Origin: Marinovum algicola
GTDB lineage: Bacteria > Pseudomonadota > Alphaproteobacteria > Rhodobacterales > Rhodobacteraceae
Reading direction: 5' to 3'
Assembly (NCBI RefSeq): GCF_900109145.1
Contig: NZ_FNYY01000001.1
Coordinates: forward strand, 372,001-436,000
Length of the DNA stretch: 64,000 nt
Of the stretch, positions 17,588 to 24,662 are shown piece by piece. Positions within the stretch are counted from its first letter, which is position 1. Every line of letters begins with the position of its first letter. The position numbers were made by a program, and so were the translations under genes. Under the pieces are notes generated by a model that saw only the letters and a list, made by a program, of their open reading frames with translations, did not search any database and had not been told where the DNA came from.

Positions 17588-18282
17588 ATTTCCTGAACCT
17601 GCCAACTGGAAGCCGCCGGTATCTCGAGATTGCCCGCCACCTGGCGGGGGAAATCGAAAAGGGCGAATATGCCGCCGGCGAACGCCTGCCGCCGGAACGC
17701 GAGCTGGCGCAGACCCTCGACGTGAGCCGCACCACGGTCCGCGAGGCGTTGCTGGCGCTGGAGATCATGCAGATGATCGAGATCCGCGTCGGCGCCGGCG
17801 TCTTCGTGCGCGATGCGGCCTCTCGCGGCGCGGCGCCGATCTACGAGCCCGATGCCGCGCCGCCCTCGGCGGTGCTGGCCGCCCGCCGTCTGATCGAGGC
17901 CGAGACCGCCGCGCTGGCCGCCGCCCATGCGACGCCCGAGCAGATCGCGCTGATGGCCAGAACCAACGACGAGCTTGCCGCCAACATCGACAATGTCGCC
18001 GCCTTCGACGCCGCCGATGCCAAGTTTCACGATCTCATCGCCCAGGCCGCCGGAAATGACGTGCTGGCCGGCTTTGTCGGCCATCTCTGGCGGATGCGCG
18101 AGAGCGAGATGTGGGCCTTTTGGTACGACCAGACCCGCCATCCCGACAACCGCCGCCGTTCGGCCGAGGATCACCGGGTGATCCTGCGCGCCATCGAGCG
18201 CGGCGCCTCCGACGCCGCCCGCACCGCGATGCAAAGCCATCTCGACGTGCTGGCCGACCGTTTCTACACCCTCAAACTCTGA
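17584..18282 (+). CDS. GntR/FCD-family transcriptional regulator
   Basis: A 232-residue regulator. Residues 1-75 are the winged helix of the GntR family (GEYAAGERLPPERELAQTLD, then VSRTTVREALLALE). Residues 90-225 are the all-helical FCD effector domain, in which acids and histidines such as those of DAADAKFHDLI and SAEDHRVILRAIERG probably hold a metal that contacts a carboxylate effector. The GTG at 17584 overlaps the tctA stop; a longer frame upstream is a shadow within tctA. It probably senses the transported acid or a breakdown product and controls both divergent sulfatase/TTT transcripts through the sites near 14500. Confidence 0.9.
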   Translation: MNFLNLPTGSRRYLEIARHLAGEIEKGEYAAGERLPPERELAQTLDVSRTTVREALLALEIMQMIEIRVGAGVFVRDAASRGAAPIYEPDAAPPSAVLAARRLIEAETAALAAAHATPEQIALMARTNDELAANIDNVAAFDAADAKFHDLIAQAAGNDVLAGFVGHLWRMRESEMWAFWYDQTRHPDNRRRSAEDHRVILRAIERGASDAARTAMQSHLDVLADRFYTLKL

Positions 18283-18291
18283 AAGCCGACC

Positions 18292-19749
18292 ATGACAGCT
18301 CCGAAGCCCGACATCGTCTTCATCATCACCGATCAGCAGCGGTATGACACCATCGCCGCGCTGGGCGCCTCCCATATGGACACGCCCAACATCGACCGGC
18401 TGGTGACCACCGGCGTCAGCTTCGAACAATGCCATGTCACTGCGCCTTCCTGCGTACCGTGCCGGGCCTCGCTCTTTACCGGCTATTACCCGCACACCAA
18501 TGGCGTGCTGGCCAATGGCCAGCCCTGGAGCCGCACCTGGGTCAGCGATCTGGCGCGGGCCGGCTATCACTGCGTCAATATCGGCAAGATGCACACCATT
18601 CCCTATGACGCCAAGGCCGGCTTCCACGAACGCTACGTGGTCGAGAACAAGGACCGCTACATGGAGGGCCGGTGGTTCTTCGACGAATGGGACAAGGCGC
18701 TGGCCTCGCACGGGCTGAAAAAGCAGCAGCGCGAGACCTACCGCAAACGTCCCGATTACAAGGACCGCCTCGGTGCCTTTACCTGGGATCTGCCGGCGGC
18801 GCTGCAATCGGACAACTTCATCGGCGAGACCACATGCTGGTGGCTGGAGACCAAGCCGGTGGACAAGCCGCTGTTTCTCACCATCGGGTTCCCCGGGCCG
18901 CATCCGCCCTATGACCCGACGCCGGAGATGGCCGAGAAATACATGGCGCGCGACGTGCCGCTGCCCGAGGTTTCGGACGAGGAACTGGCCGCGCTGGCCG
19001 CGCCCTGGATCGAGAAACGCCAGCACGACGTCGAGGTCGACCATGACAGCGTGGCGTGGAAACTGAAGCCCACGCAAGAAGAGCTCAAGCGCATGCGGGC
19101 CTATTATTATGCCAACATGGAGATGATCGACACCCAGGTCGGCCATATCCTCGATGCGCTCGAGGCTCGCGGCAACATGGACAATACCATCGTCATCTTC
19201 ACCTCGGACCACGGCGACAATCTGGGCGATCACGGGTTGAGCCAGAAATGGGCGCCTTATGACGCGGTGACCCGGGTGCCGATGATCGTCTCGGCGCCGG
19301 GCCGTTTCGAGGGCGGGCGCGAGGTGTCCGAGATGGTGCAGCTCTTCGATCTCGGACCGACGATCCTGGAATGGGCCGGAGTGACGCCGGATGCCAGTTT
19401 CGAGGCCGAAAGCCTGAACCCGGTGTTGGAGGGCAAGCCCTTTGACGGCCGCAGCCATGTTTTTTGCGAACAGGCCGGCGATGTGAACATGACCGGCGCG
19501 AGCTATCTCACCATGGTCCGCTCGACCAGCCACAAGCTGGTGCATTTCAACGGCTCGGAGGCGGGCCAGCTCTTTGATCTGGTGGCCGATCCCGGCGAGC
19601 GGGTGAATCTCTGGGACGATCCGGTGCATGCGGCGGACAAGCAGGCGCTGCTGGGCGAGCTGCTGGATTTTCACGTCGAAAGCACCCTGCGCACCCGCAA
19701 CGCCCGTCACCTCATCGTCTCGCCTCCGGGCGAGCAGGCCTGGCAATAG
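18292..19749 (+). CDS. Sulfatase (formylglycine-dependent, type I), second copy
   Basis: A 485-residue sulfatase starting PDIVFIITDQQRYDTIAALG with the metal-binding Asp. The modification motif is SCVPCRASLFTG, where C54 is the predicted formylglycine site in a C-x-P-x-R context; Cys instead of Ser at the fourth position is allowed but less common. The second metal site is FTSDHGDNLGDHGL. There is no signal peptide. It ends the tctCBA-gntR operon, starting nine bases after the regulator. It differs clearly from the sulfatase at 13047, so the two probably act on different esters or successive sulfate groups. Confidence 0.92.
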   Translation: MTAPKPDIVFIITDQQRYDTIAALGASHMDTPNIDRLVTTGVSFEQCHVTAPSCVPCRASLFTGYYPHTNGVLANGQPWSRTWVSDLARAGYHCVNIGKMHTIPYDAKAGFHERYVVENKDRYMEGRWFFDEWDKALASHGLKKQQRETYRKRPDYKDRLGAFTWDLPAALQSDNFIGETTCWWLETKPVDKPLFLTIGFPGPHPPYDPTPEMAEKYMARDVPLPEVSDEELAALAAPWIEKRQHDVEVDHDSVAWKLKPTQEELKRMRAYYYANMEMIDTQVGHILDALEARGNMDNTIVIFTSDHGDNLGDHGLSQKWAPYDAVTRVPMIVSAPGRFEGGREVSEMVQLFDLGPTILEWAGVTPDASFEAESLNPVLEGKPFDGRSHVFCEQAGDVNMTGASYLTMVRSTSHKLVHFNGSEAGQLFDLVADPGERVNLWDDPVHAADKQALLGELLDFHVESTLRTRNARHLIVSPPGEQAWQ

Positions 19750-19800
19750 GCGACCGGCGCCGGGGGCGGCGCGCGGTGATTGGCGGCGGCTGGGACCGCC

Positions 19801-20247
19801 TCAGCCGAGGATGCCCGGCCAGTTGGCCCGTCCCTTGGCGATATTGCCCGGCACATCCTCCAGCCAGAGCTCTCGGGCGCGCAGGTTGGCGTTGAGATAG
19901 AGCCGGCCTTCGTAGACCGTCCAGGCTTCGGGGATGGTGGGCGCGAGATAGCCGCGCGAGGCGGCAAAGGCGCAGTAGCCGCCGAATTGCGGCGCGTAGC
20001 GTGCCGGCTCGGCGGCAAAGGCGTCGCGATCCTCGGCGCGCGCGAAATGCCAGGTCGCGCCGTTCCAGTCGGCGGCAAAGCGACCTTCGGCGAGAACCGG
20101 CCCGCCGGTGGTGAAATAGGCCACCGGATCGGCGCCATTGATGGCGACGCCCCCGGTCTGAAAGACCTCAGGCTCGCGGGCCAGCGCAACACGGGGCAAA
20201 AGCGGCGCGGCGGCCAGGGCGGTAAAGAGGGTTCGTCTGGTCAGCAT
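19801..20247 (-). CDS. Secreted YHS-domain protein
   Basis: A protein of about 148 residues. The start at 20247 follows GGAGAT and gives a Tat- or Sec-like signal (TRRTLFTALAAAPLLPRVALA). The mature part has the YHS family core VAINGADPVAYFTTGGPV, then FAAEPARYAPQFGGYCAFAASRG with a single Cys. YHS domains are linked to metal, often copper, handling. It faces away from a copper chaperone gene across a short gap, which supports that role. The precise function is not established. Confidence 0.82.
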   Translation of the reverse strand: MLTRRTLFTALAAAPLLPRVALAREPEVFQTGGVAINGADPVAYFTTGGPVLAEGRFAADWNGATWHFARAEDRDAFAAEPARYAPQFGGYCAFAASRGYLAPTIPEAWTVYEGRLYLNANLRARELWLEDVPGNIAKGRANWPGILG

Positions 20248-20387
20248 GGCGGGATCTCCGAAAACGGTGCCGGCCAAGCATGCCCGCGCGCCGGCCGTCG
20301 CAATAGCCCCCCTCACCAAGTGGTGATGCCGCGCGAGCGACACTAACGCCTCTTGGAGCCGGCGGGGAAATCGCTTACCCCGGCCGC

Positions 20388-20738
20388 ATGCGCGCCCAAC
20401 CTCGCCTCTTTGCCGGCTTGCTGCTGGCCCTGCTGCTCGGCCTCACCGGCCAGAGCATGGCGGTCGCCCGCGGGGCGCCACCACCGGTCGGCGTAATGGT
20501 GCTCTGCACCGGGGCGGGGCCGCTGAGGGTGCTGGTGGACGAGACCGGCGCGCCGGTTGGCCCGATGCACATCTGCCCCGATTGCGCGCTGTCGCTGTTT
20601 GACGCCGCCCCGGCCGCAACGCCCGAGGAGCTGGCCCGGGCCTTCACCCGGCAGGGGCGGGCGCGCAGCCCCGGCACGGCCGAGGCCGGGCGCGTGCAGC
20701 CGGCGTCCTGCGCCCGGGGGCCGCCGGCCCGGGTGTGA
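20388..20738 (+). CDS. Small exported Cys-motif protein (DUF2946-like), copper-linked context
   Basis: A 116-residue protein with a hydrophobic export segment (LFAGLLLALLLGLTGQSMAVARG) and a conserved-looking CPDC motif in MHICPDCALSLF, plus Cys in VLCTG. The carboxy end is Arg/Pro-rich and probably disordered. It directly precedes the PCu(A)C chaperone gene, and similar small Cys-containing proteins accompany copper chaperones in related bacteria. The DUF2946 likeness is by eye only. The CPDC pair could bind a metal. The antisense frame covering this region looks like a shadow. Confidence 0.65.
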   Translation: MRAQPRLFAGLLLALLLGLTGQSMAVARGAPPPVGVMVLCTGAGPLRVLVDETGAPVGPMHICPDCALSLFDAAPAATPEELARAFTRQGRARSPGTAEAGRVQPASCARGPPARV

Positions 20739-20779
20739 CCCATTCGCCAATGACTCACACCCAAATTCCGGAGGTTCAG

Positions 20780-21238
20780 ATGACCCTGACCCGTTTTTCC
20801 GCGGCGCTTGCCGCAACCCTTCTGGCCGGCCCGGCGCTGGCAGAGGATATCCTGATCGAAGACGCCTATGCCCGCGCGTCGAACGCCCGCGCCGGGGCGG
20901 CCTTCATGGTGATCCACAACCAGGGAAGTGCCGAGGACCGCTTGATTGACATCCGCTCGGACGCCGCCGCGCGGGTCGAGCTGCACAGCCACAGGGACAT
21001 GGGCGATGGCGTGATGAAGATGACGCACGTCGAGGCGGGCTTTGCCATCCCGGCGGGTGGCAGCCATGCGCTGGCGCGGGGCGGCGATCACGTCATGTTC
21101 ATGGGGCTCGCCGCACCGTTCGAGCAGGGCGCCACCGTCACCGTGACGCTGACCTTCGAACGGGCCGGCGAGATCGAAGTGGCAATCCCGGTCGATCTGG
21201 AGCGTCAGCAGACGGATCACGGCAAGACGGGGCATTAA
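20780..21238 (+). CDS. Periplasmic copper chaperone PCu(A)C
   Basis: A protein of about 152 residues with a signal peptide (FSAALAATLLAGPALA before EDILIEDAYAR). The copper-binding pattern of the family is present: ELHSHRDM, then MKMTHVE, and further on GGDHVMFMGL, matching the H(M)-x10-M-x21-H-x-M layout. PCu(A)C proteins carry Cu(I) to the CuA or CuB centre of cytochrome oxidase. The ATG at 20780 follows GGAGG; the upstream ATG at 20735 lies inside the preceding gene. Together with the CPDC and YHS proteins it forms a small copper-handling group. Confidence 0.93.
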   Translation: MTLTRFSAALAATLLAGPALAEDILIEDAYARASNARAGAAFMVIHNQGSAEDRLIDIRSDAAARVELHSHRDMGDGVMKMTHVEAGFAIPAGGSHALARGGDHVMFMGLAAPFEQGATVTVTLTFERAGEIEVAIPVDLERQQTDHGKTGH

Positions 21239-21270
21239 CCCCTTTCGGGCGTCGGACCGGCCGCCGGGCG

Positions 21271-21960
21271 CTAGCCCAGCAGGCTCTCGACCCAGCGGGG
21301 CACGGTCTCGGTCGCCGGCCCGCTATGGCAATGATCGAACAGATGCGAGACGGCGGTGGGCTCGAGGCTCAGCTCCACCGTCTCGGCCCCGGCGGCGCGC
21401 GCATCCTCGACAAAGGCCGCCGCCGGGTAGACCTGCCCCGAGGTGCCGATCGCGGCAAATATCCGGGCCTCGGCCAGCAGCGCCGCGATTTCCTCCATGT
21501 AATGGGGATATTCGCCGAACCAGACCACATCGGGCCGCGCCGCGGCCCGGTGACAGGCCGGGCAGGGGGTTTCCTCGTCCATCTCGGGCGGCGCCTCCCA
21601 TTGGTGACCACAGACATCGCAGAGCGCGCCCGCCAGCCGGCCGTGCATCTGCAACACGTGATGCGAGCCGGCCCGGCGGTGCAGGTCGTCGACGTTCTGG
21701 GTGACGAGGGTCACCACGTCGCTGCTCTCGGCCTCGAGCCGCGCCAGCGCCGCATGGGCGGCATTGGGCCGGGCGGCGGCGGCCTGGGCGCGCCGGATGT
21801 TGTAGAAGCGGTGGACCAGCGCCGGATCGCGGGCAAAGCCCTCCGGGGTGGCGACATCCTCGATCCGGTGCCGCGCCCAGAGCCCGCCTTCGTCGCGAAA
21901 GGTGCCCAGCCCGCTTTCGGCCGAAATGCCCGCGCCGGTGAGAATGACGATCCTGCCCAT
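21271..21960 (-). CDS. cobB: NAD-dependent protein deacylase, sirtuin family (CobB-like)
   Basis: A 229-residue sirtuin. The NAD site is GAGISAESGLGTFRDEGGLW, the catalytic His is in TQNVDDLHRRAGS-HHVLQMHG, and a zinc ribbon has CDVCG and CPAC pairs. The FYNIRR segment keeps the Tyr-x-x-Arg pair that in E. coli CobB and SIRT5 reads negatively charged acyl groups, so desuccinylation or demalonylation is likely as well as deacetylation. It is divergent from the phosphatase gene at 22041. Confidence 0.94.
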   Translation of the reverse strand: MGRIVILTGAGISAESGLGTFRDEGGLWARHRIEDVATPEGFARDPALVHRFYNIRRAQAAAARPNAAHAALARLEAESSDVVTLVTQNVDDLHRRAGSHHVLQMHGRLAGALCDVCGHQWEAPPEMDEETPCPACHRAAARPDVVWFGEYPHYMEEIAALLAEARIFAAIGTSGQVYPAAAFVEDARAAGAETVELSLEPTAVSHLFDHCHSGPATETVPRWVESLLG

Positions 21961-22040
21961 GCCGGCCCCCTGCCGCTGTCGATTGCCCCGCCTGGCGGGG
22001 CGCGCTACACCCGGGGCGATACTGGCAAAGGCGCAGGCAT

Positions 22041-22484
22041 ATGACCACCCGCATCCTCTTCGTCTGTCTCGGCAATATCTGCCGCTCGCCCGCCGCCGAA
22101 GGTGTGGCGCGGGCCCTGGCCGGCGGGCGCGACCTGCGGTTCGACAGCGCCGGCACCGGCGATTGGCACCTGGGCCACCCGCCGCATCCGCCGATGCAGG
22201 CGGCGGCCCGGGCCCGGGGGTATGACCTGAGCCGGCTGCGCGCGCGTCAGGTCACGCCGGCGGATTTCGACGATTTCGACCTGATCATCGCGATGGACGC
22301 CGACAACCTCGATGCCATCGAGGCGCTGCGCGGCGGGTCGGACACGCCGGTGCGGCTCTTGACCGATTACGCCGAGGGCCCCGAGGATCACGTGCCCGAT
22401 CCCTATTTCACCGGCGATTTCGACGGGGCGCTGGCGCTGATCGAGCGCTGCACCCGGGGCCTTTTGCGCGACATTGCGCCATGA
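22041..22484 (+). CDS. Low-molecular-weight protein tyrosine phosphatase
   Basis: A 147-residue cytoplasmic phosphatase. The phosphate loop CLGNICRSPAAEG (C-x5-R-S) is at residues 9-16, and the general-acid Asp is in VPDPYFTGDFDGAL. The length and motifs match the LMW-PTP family, which removes phosphate from tyrosine or small molecules, and in bacteria often regulates surface polysaccharide kinases. No polysaccharide gene lies nearby, so its target is open. Confidence 0.93.
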   Translation: MTTRILFVCLGNICRSPAAEGVARALAGGRDLRFDSAGTGDWHLGHPPHPPMQAAARARGYDLSRLRARQVTPADFDDFDLIIAMDADNLDAIEALRGGSDTPVRLLTDYAEGPEDHVPDPYFTGDFDGALALIERCTRGLLRDIAP

Positions 22485-22558
22485 GGGGCAAGGCCGGCTT
22501 TTCAACGCGCGCGCATCGCGTTATGGCCTGTCGGGCAAAACCCGCAGGAGGCCGGAGC

Positions 22559-22678
22559 ATGTGGAAATTGGTGATTGCCGGGGTGACTTTGATCGCGCTC
22601 GCCGGCTGCGAGACGGTCCGGGGCGCCGGACGCGACCTGCAATCGGCAGGCCGCGTCGTGGAACGGTCGATTCCCTAG
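22559..22678 (+). CDS. Entericidin-like small lipoprotein
   Basis: A 39-residue peptide too short for most gene callers. It has a lipoprotein signal (WKLVIAGVTLIALAGC) with the lipobox LAGC, then ETVRGAGRDLQSAGRVVERS, the pattern of entericidin EcnA/EcnB proteins. The ATG at 22559 follows GGAGGCCGGAG. The family is described as an outer-membrane toxin/antidote pair in enterobacteria, but single copies are widespread in alphaproteobacteria. Its TAG stop overlaps the stop of the opposing dodecin gene within one CTAG. Confidence 0.8.
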   Translation: MWKLVIAGVTLIALAGCETVRGAGRDLQSAGRVVERSIP

Positions 22679-22890
22679 GCGCCGTCGCGCTCGAGCCGGA
22701 AGCCGAGCTTCACGCCCACCTGAAAATGCGCCACCTCGCCGTCGGCCACATGGCCGCGGATGTCGGTGACCTCGAACCATTCGACATGGCGCAGGCTCTG
22801 GCTGGCGGTGCGGATCGCCTGTTTCACGGCATCGTCGATGCTCTCGCTGGACGAGCCGTAGACTTCGGTGACGGGATAGACATGTGACAT
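22675..22890 (-). CDS. Dodecin family flavin-binding protein
   Basis: A 71-residue protein, MSHVYPVTEVYGSSSESID at its start and HFQVGVKLGFRLERDGA at its end. Dodecins form hollow dodecamers that store riboflavin, FMN or related flavins. The EWFEV segment supplies the Trp whose indole stacks on the flavin ring. The start at 22890 follows GGAGGAACC; a longer frame upstream has no support. The stop codon is shared within CTAG with the convergent entericidin gene. Confidence 0.93.
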   Translation of the reverse strand: MSHVYPVTEVYGSSSESIDDAVKQAIRTASQSLRHVEWFEVTDIRGHVADGEVAHFQVGVKLGFRLERDGA

Positions 22891-22957
22891 GTTTGGTTCC
22901 TCCGTTTGACCTCTGCCCCGGACTCTAGCGCGCCCCGCAGCCGCGTCCCGAACTTTC

Positions 22958-23194
22958 TCAGATCCCGAGCAATGCCCGCGCCTCGGCCAGGGCATCGACC
23001 GAGGCCTGATGGCTGCCTGACCGGTGCAGCGCCTCGCCATCGGCACGGAGCTGCTTGACGCGCGCGAGGTCGGTGGCGCTGAGGCTGGCGGTCTTCAGCG
23101 CGGCGTCGATGGCGGCCATGTCGGCCGGACATTGGAAGGCGACGGCGGGGCTGGCGAAAAACGCCAGCAGGGCGGCGGTGATGAGGTGTTTCAT
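22958..23194 (-). CDS. Small secreted protein of unknown function
   Basis: A 78-residue protein with a clear Sec signal (MKHLITAALLAFFASPAVA) cut before FQCPADMAAIDAALKTAS. The mature 59 residues are mainly helical and Ala-rich, with a Cys just after cleavage. GGGGGAGACACACC precedes the ATG at 23194. I do not recognise the family. It marks the left border of the AT-rich segment. Confidence 0.75.
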   Translation of the reverse strand: MKHLITAALLAFFASPAVAFQCPADMAAIDAALKTASLSATDLARVKQLRADGEALHRSGSHQASVDALAEARALLGI

Positions 23195-23522
23195 GGTGTG
23201 TCTCCCCCGAGGTTGTGTGGGGGAGGGTAGCATGATTGAGGAGGGATGGGGGTCAAATCTGTGTGGTTTAGCGTCACGTATCGTCTTTAGATTATGTGTC
23301 GTGTGTTGCGCTATGGGTTGTTGCAAGAAGTTGTGTTATACTATGGGTTGTTAAGAAGGGTGAAGTGCTTTGAGGTTCGGGAACGGTATTTTTTGAGCAT
23401 GCTAAGTCGCGCTCAGTCGAGTGTATCGATGCGAGTTTGTTGAAATTTAAGAAGTACATAACGGCACGTACCGTTTGGGGATATTTTTTAAACACATGAG
23501 GGTGAGAAAAGGATTGCGTAAA

Positions 23523-24083
23523 ATGGAGTTAGAAAAAATGGTTCCGATCATCGGATCTCTGATACTCGCGTCCGCTTACATCATCGGCTACTCTTACCTA
23601 GACGGGTACTACGAATTTTACGACATACCGCTTGCAGAACTTTCCTTCAGCATTCAGTATATCATGTCACATGGTCTGTCGTCTTTCACGTCGAGTTCCT
23701 TATTGATGGTCTTGGCAGTTGGGGCTGTTGGTGCCATTCTTTACTTGCTTCCTCAATTCAGGGGGCGCGCGCATCCTCTGTCAGTAATCGTTCTGTTACT
23801 TGTAGGAGTAAGTGCGTTTTTGACGGTGTCAGCCCAAAACGTGGGGCGAGAAAATGCAAAAATTGAGTTTGAGAGACTCAACCGTGTCTTGCTGAGTCGA
23901 GGCTCGAATCTGGATGTTGTAGATCGATTGAAGAAAGAGCATCCTAAGACGACATTGCATTTTTTAGTAAGCACTGGAGACAGGCACTATTTTGTGGTGA
24001 AGTTTCCACAAAGTGATAGGAGGTGGGTAATTCATGTATCAGGTGGCAAAGATTTTGATTTTGGGGTGTTTCTTAATCCCTAG
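23523..24083 (+). CDS. Membrane protein of unknown function in AT-rich insert
   Basis: A protein of about 186 residues. The ATG at 23523 follows AAAAGGA; a TTG at 23475 and an ATG at 23496 in the same frame are weaker starts. Three helices are visible (VPIIGSLILASAYIIGYSYL, SSLLMVLAVGAVGAILYLL and VIVLLLVGVSAFLTVSA), followed by a soluble domain of about 80 residues with a central charged stretch (KIEFERLNRVLL) and beta-like HYFVVKFPQSDRRWVIHV. I do not recognise the family. The last 50 bases overlap the next gene, suggesting coupled expression. Confidence 0.7.
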   Translation: MELEKMVPIIGSLILASAYIIGYSYLDGYYEFYDIPLAELSFSIQYIMSHGLSSFTSSSLLMVLAVGAVGAILYLLPQFRGRAHPLSVIVLLLVGVSAFLTVSAQNVGRENAKIEFERLNRVLLSRGSNLDVVDRLKKEHPKTTLHFLVSTGDRHYFVVKFPQSDRRWVIHVSGGKDFDFGVFLNP

Positions 24084-24627
24084 CATATTTCCCTCGGTGA
24101 CGCTTTCTCAAAGCAAGCTGGTTCAAAAGAAACAGGAGGCCAATCCAAAGAGTATGTTGAAGTTGCACAATGGCTCAGGATTAGTGAAAGGGGCGTTTGT
24201 GGAGCTGGTAAGTGAAACCAACCCTCGACGGGGTCAAGTAACTGAAATTGATGTCTCCGATGGCGTCGTGGTGAGTTTTTGCCAAGATGAAGAACAAGTT
24301 ATGGTGGCACCTGAAGAGGTGCGCTTGGTCAATGTGGATTGCAAAAATCGAGAAGGCAGTTTTACGCTAATTTCCGCCGATTTGTTCTCTGGGATGCAAG
24401 TGTACTCGGTCGAAGGTGATTTTTTAGGGGAGATTCAAAGCTATAAAGTGTCCGAGAACGAAGTCACAAATGTCGATCTGTCATTTGGGGGCTTCTTGGG
24501 ACTCGGAGAGGCCGAACTAAATTTGGATTTAGTTCGATCTCTAGCATATATCGCAGAGCACGGTTCTGGCTCCCCAGCGCTTTTTATCCCCAACTGGGAA
24601 GAAGTGCGTTTGGAATCTTCCCAGTAA
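24034..24627 (+). CDS. Secreted protein with PRC-barrel-like domain in AT-rich insert
   Basis: A 197-residue protein preceded by a near-perfect ribosome site AGGAGGTG (24018-24025). It starts with a signal peptide (AKILILGCFLIPSIFPSVTLS). Residues 45-110 form a beta-rich SH3/KOW-like segment (GLVKGAFVELVSETNPRRG). Residues 125-175 resemble a PRC barrel: GMQVYSVEGDFLGEIQSYKV, then LSFGGFLGLGEAELNLDL, the latter very close to the usual GGFLGIGE turn. PRC barrels mediate protein or RNA contacts. It overlaps the membrane protein gene and shares its foreign composition, so the pair probably work together at the envelope. Confidence 0.72.
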   Translation: MYQVAKILILGCFLIPSIFPSVTLSQSKLVQKKQEANPKSMLKLHNGSGLVKGAFVELVSETNPRRGQVTEIDVSDGVVVSFCQDEEQVMVAPEEVRLVNVDCKNREGSFTLISADLFSGMQVYSVEGDFLGEIQSYKVSENEVTNVDLSFGGFLGLGEAELNLDLVRSLAYIAEHGSGSPALFIPNWEEVRLESSQ

Positions 24628-24662
24628 TGTTTCCACTTTGCTCGTAGCTGTCTTTAAGACGG

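Larger units (their letters stand above)
23220..24650. other. AT-rich insert with two unfamiliar genes
   Basis: Base composition changes abruptly from very GC-rich to AT-rich at about 23220 and returns at about 24650 where lepA ends. Codon use in the two genes inside (TTT, AAA, TTA, AGT) is unlike the neighbours. The first 300 bases hold no gene but contain a 12-base direct repeat CTATGGGTTGTT at 23311-23322 and 23341-23352. No integrase, transposase or att-like duplication was found. Recent horizontal transfer is inferred. Confidence 0.75.

Noticed and set aside
15689-17605. Long minus-strand frame opposite tctB and tctA
   Set aside because: Gln/Arg/His-rich shadow of well-supported transporter genes.
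20375-21235. Minus-strand frames opposite the CPDC and copper chaperone genes
   Set aside because: The plus-strand proteins have signal peptides, ribosome sites and metal motifs. The antisense products have none.
23220-24650. Prophage or integrative element
   Set aside because: No integrase, phage structural gene, tRNA target or flanking duplication was seen. Only the base composition indicates transfer.
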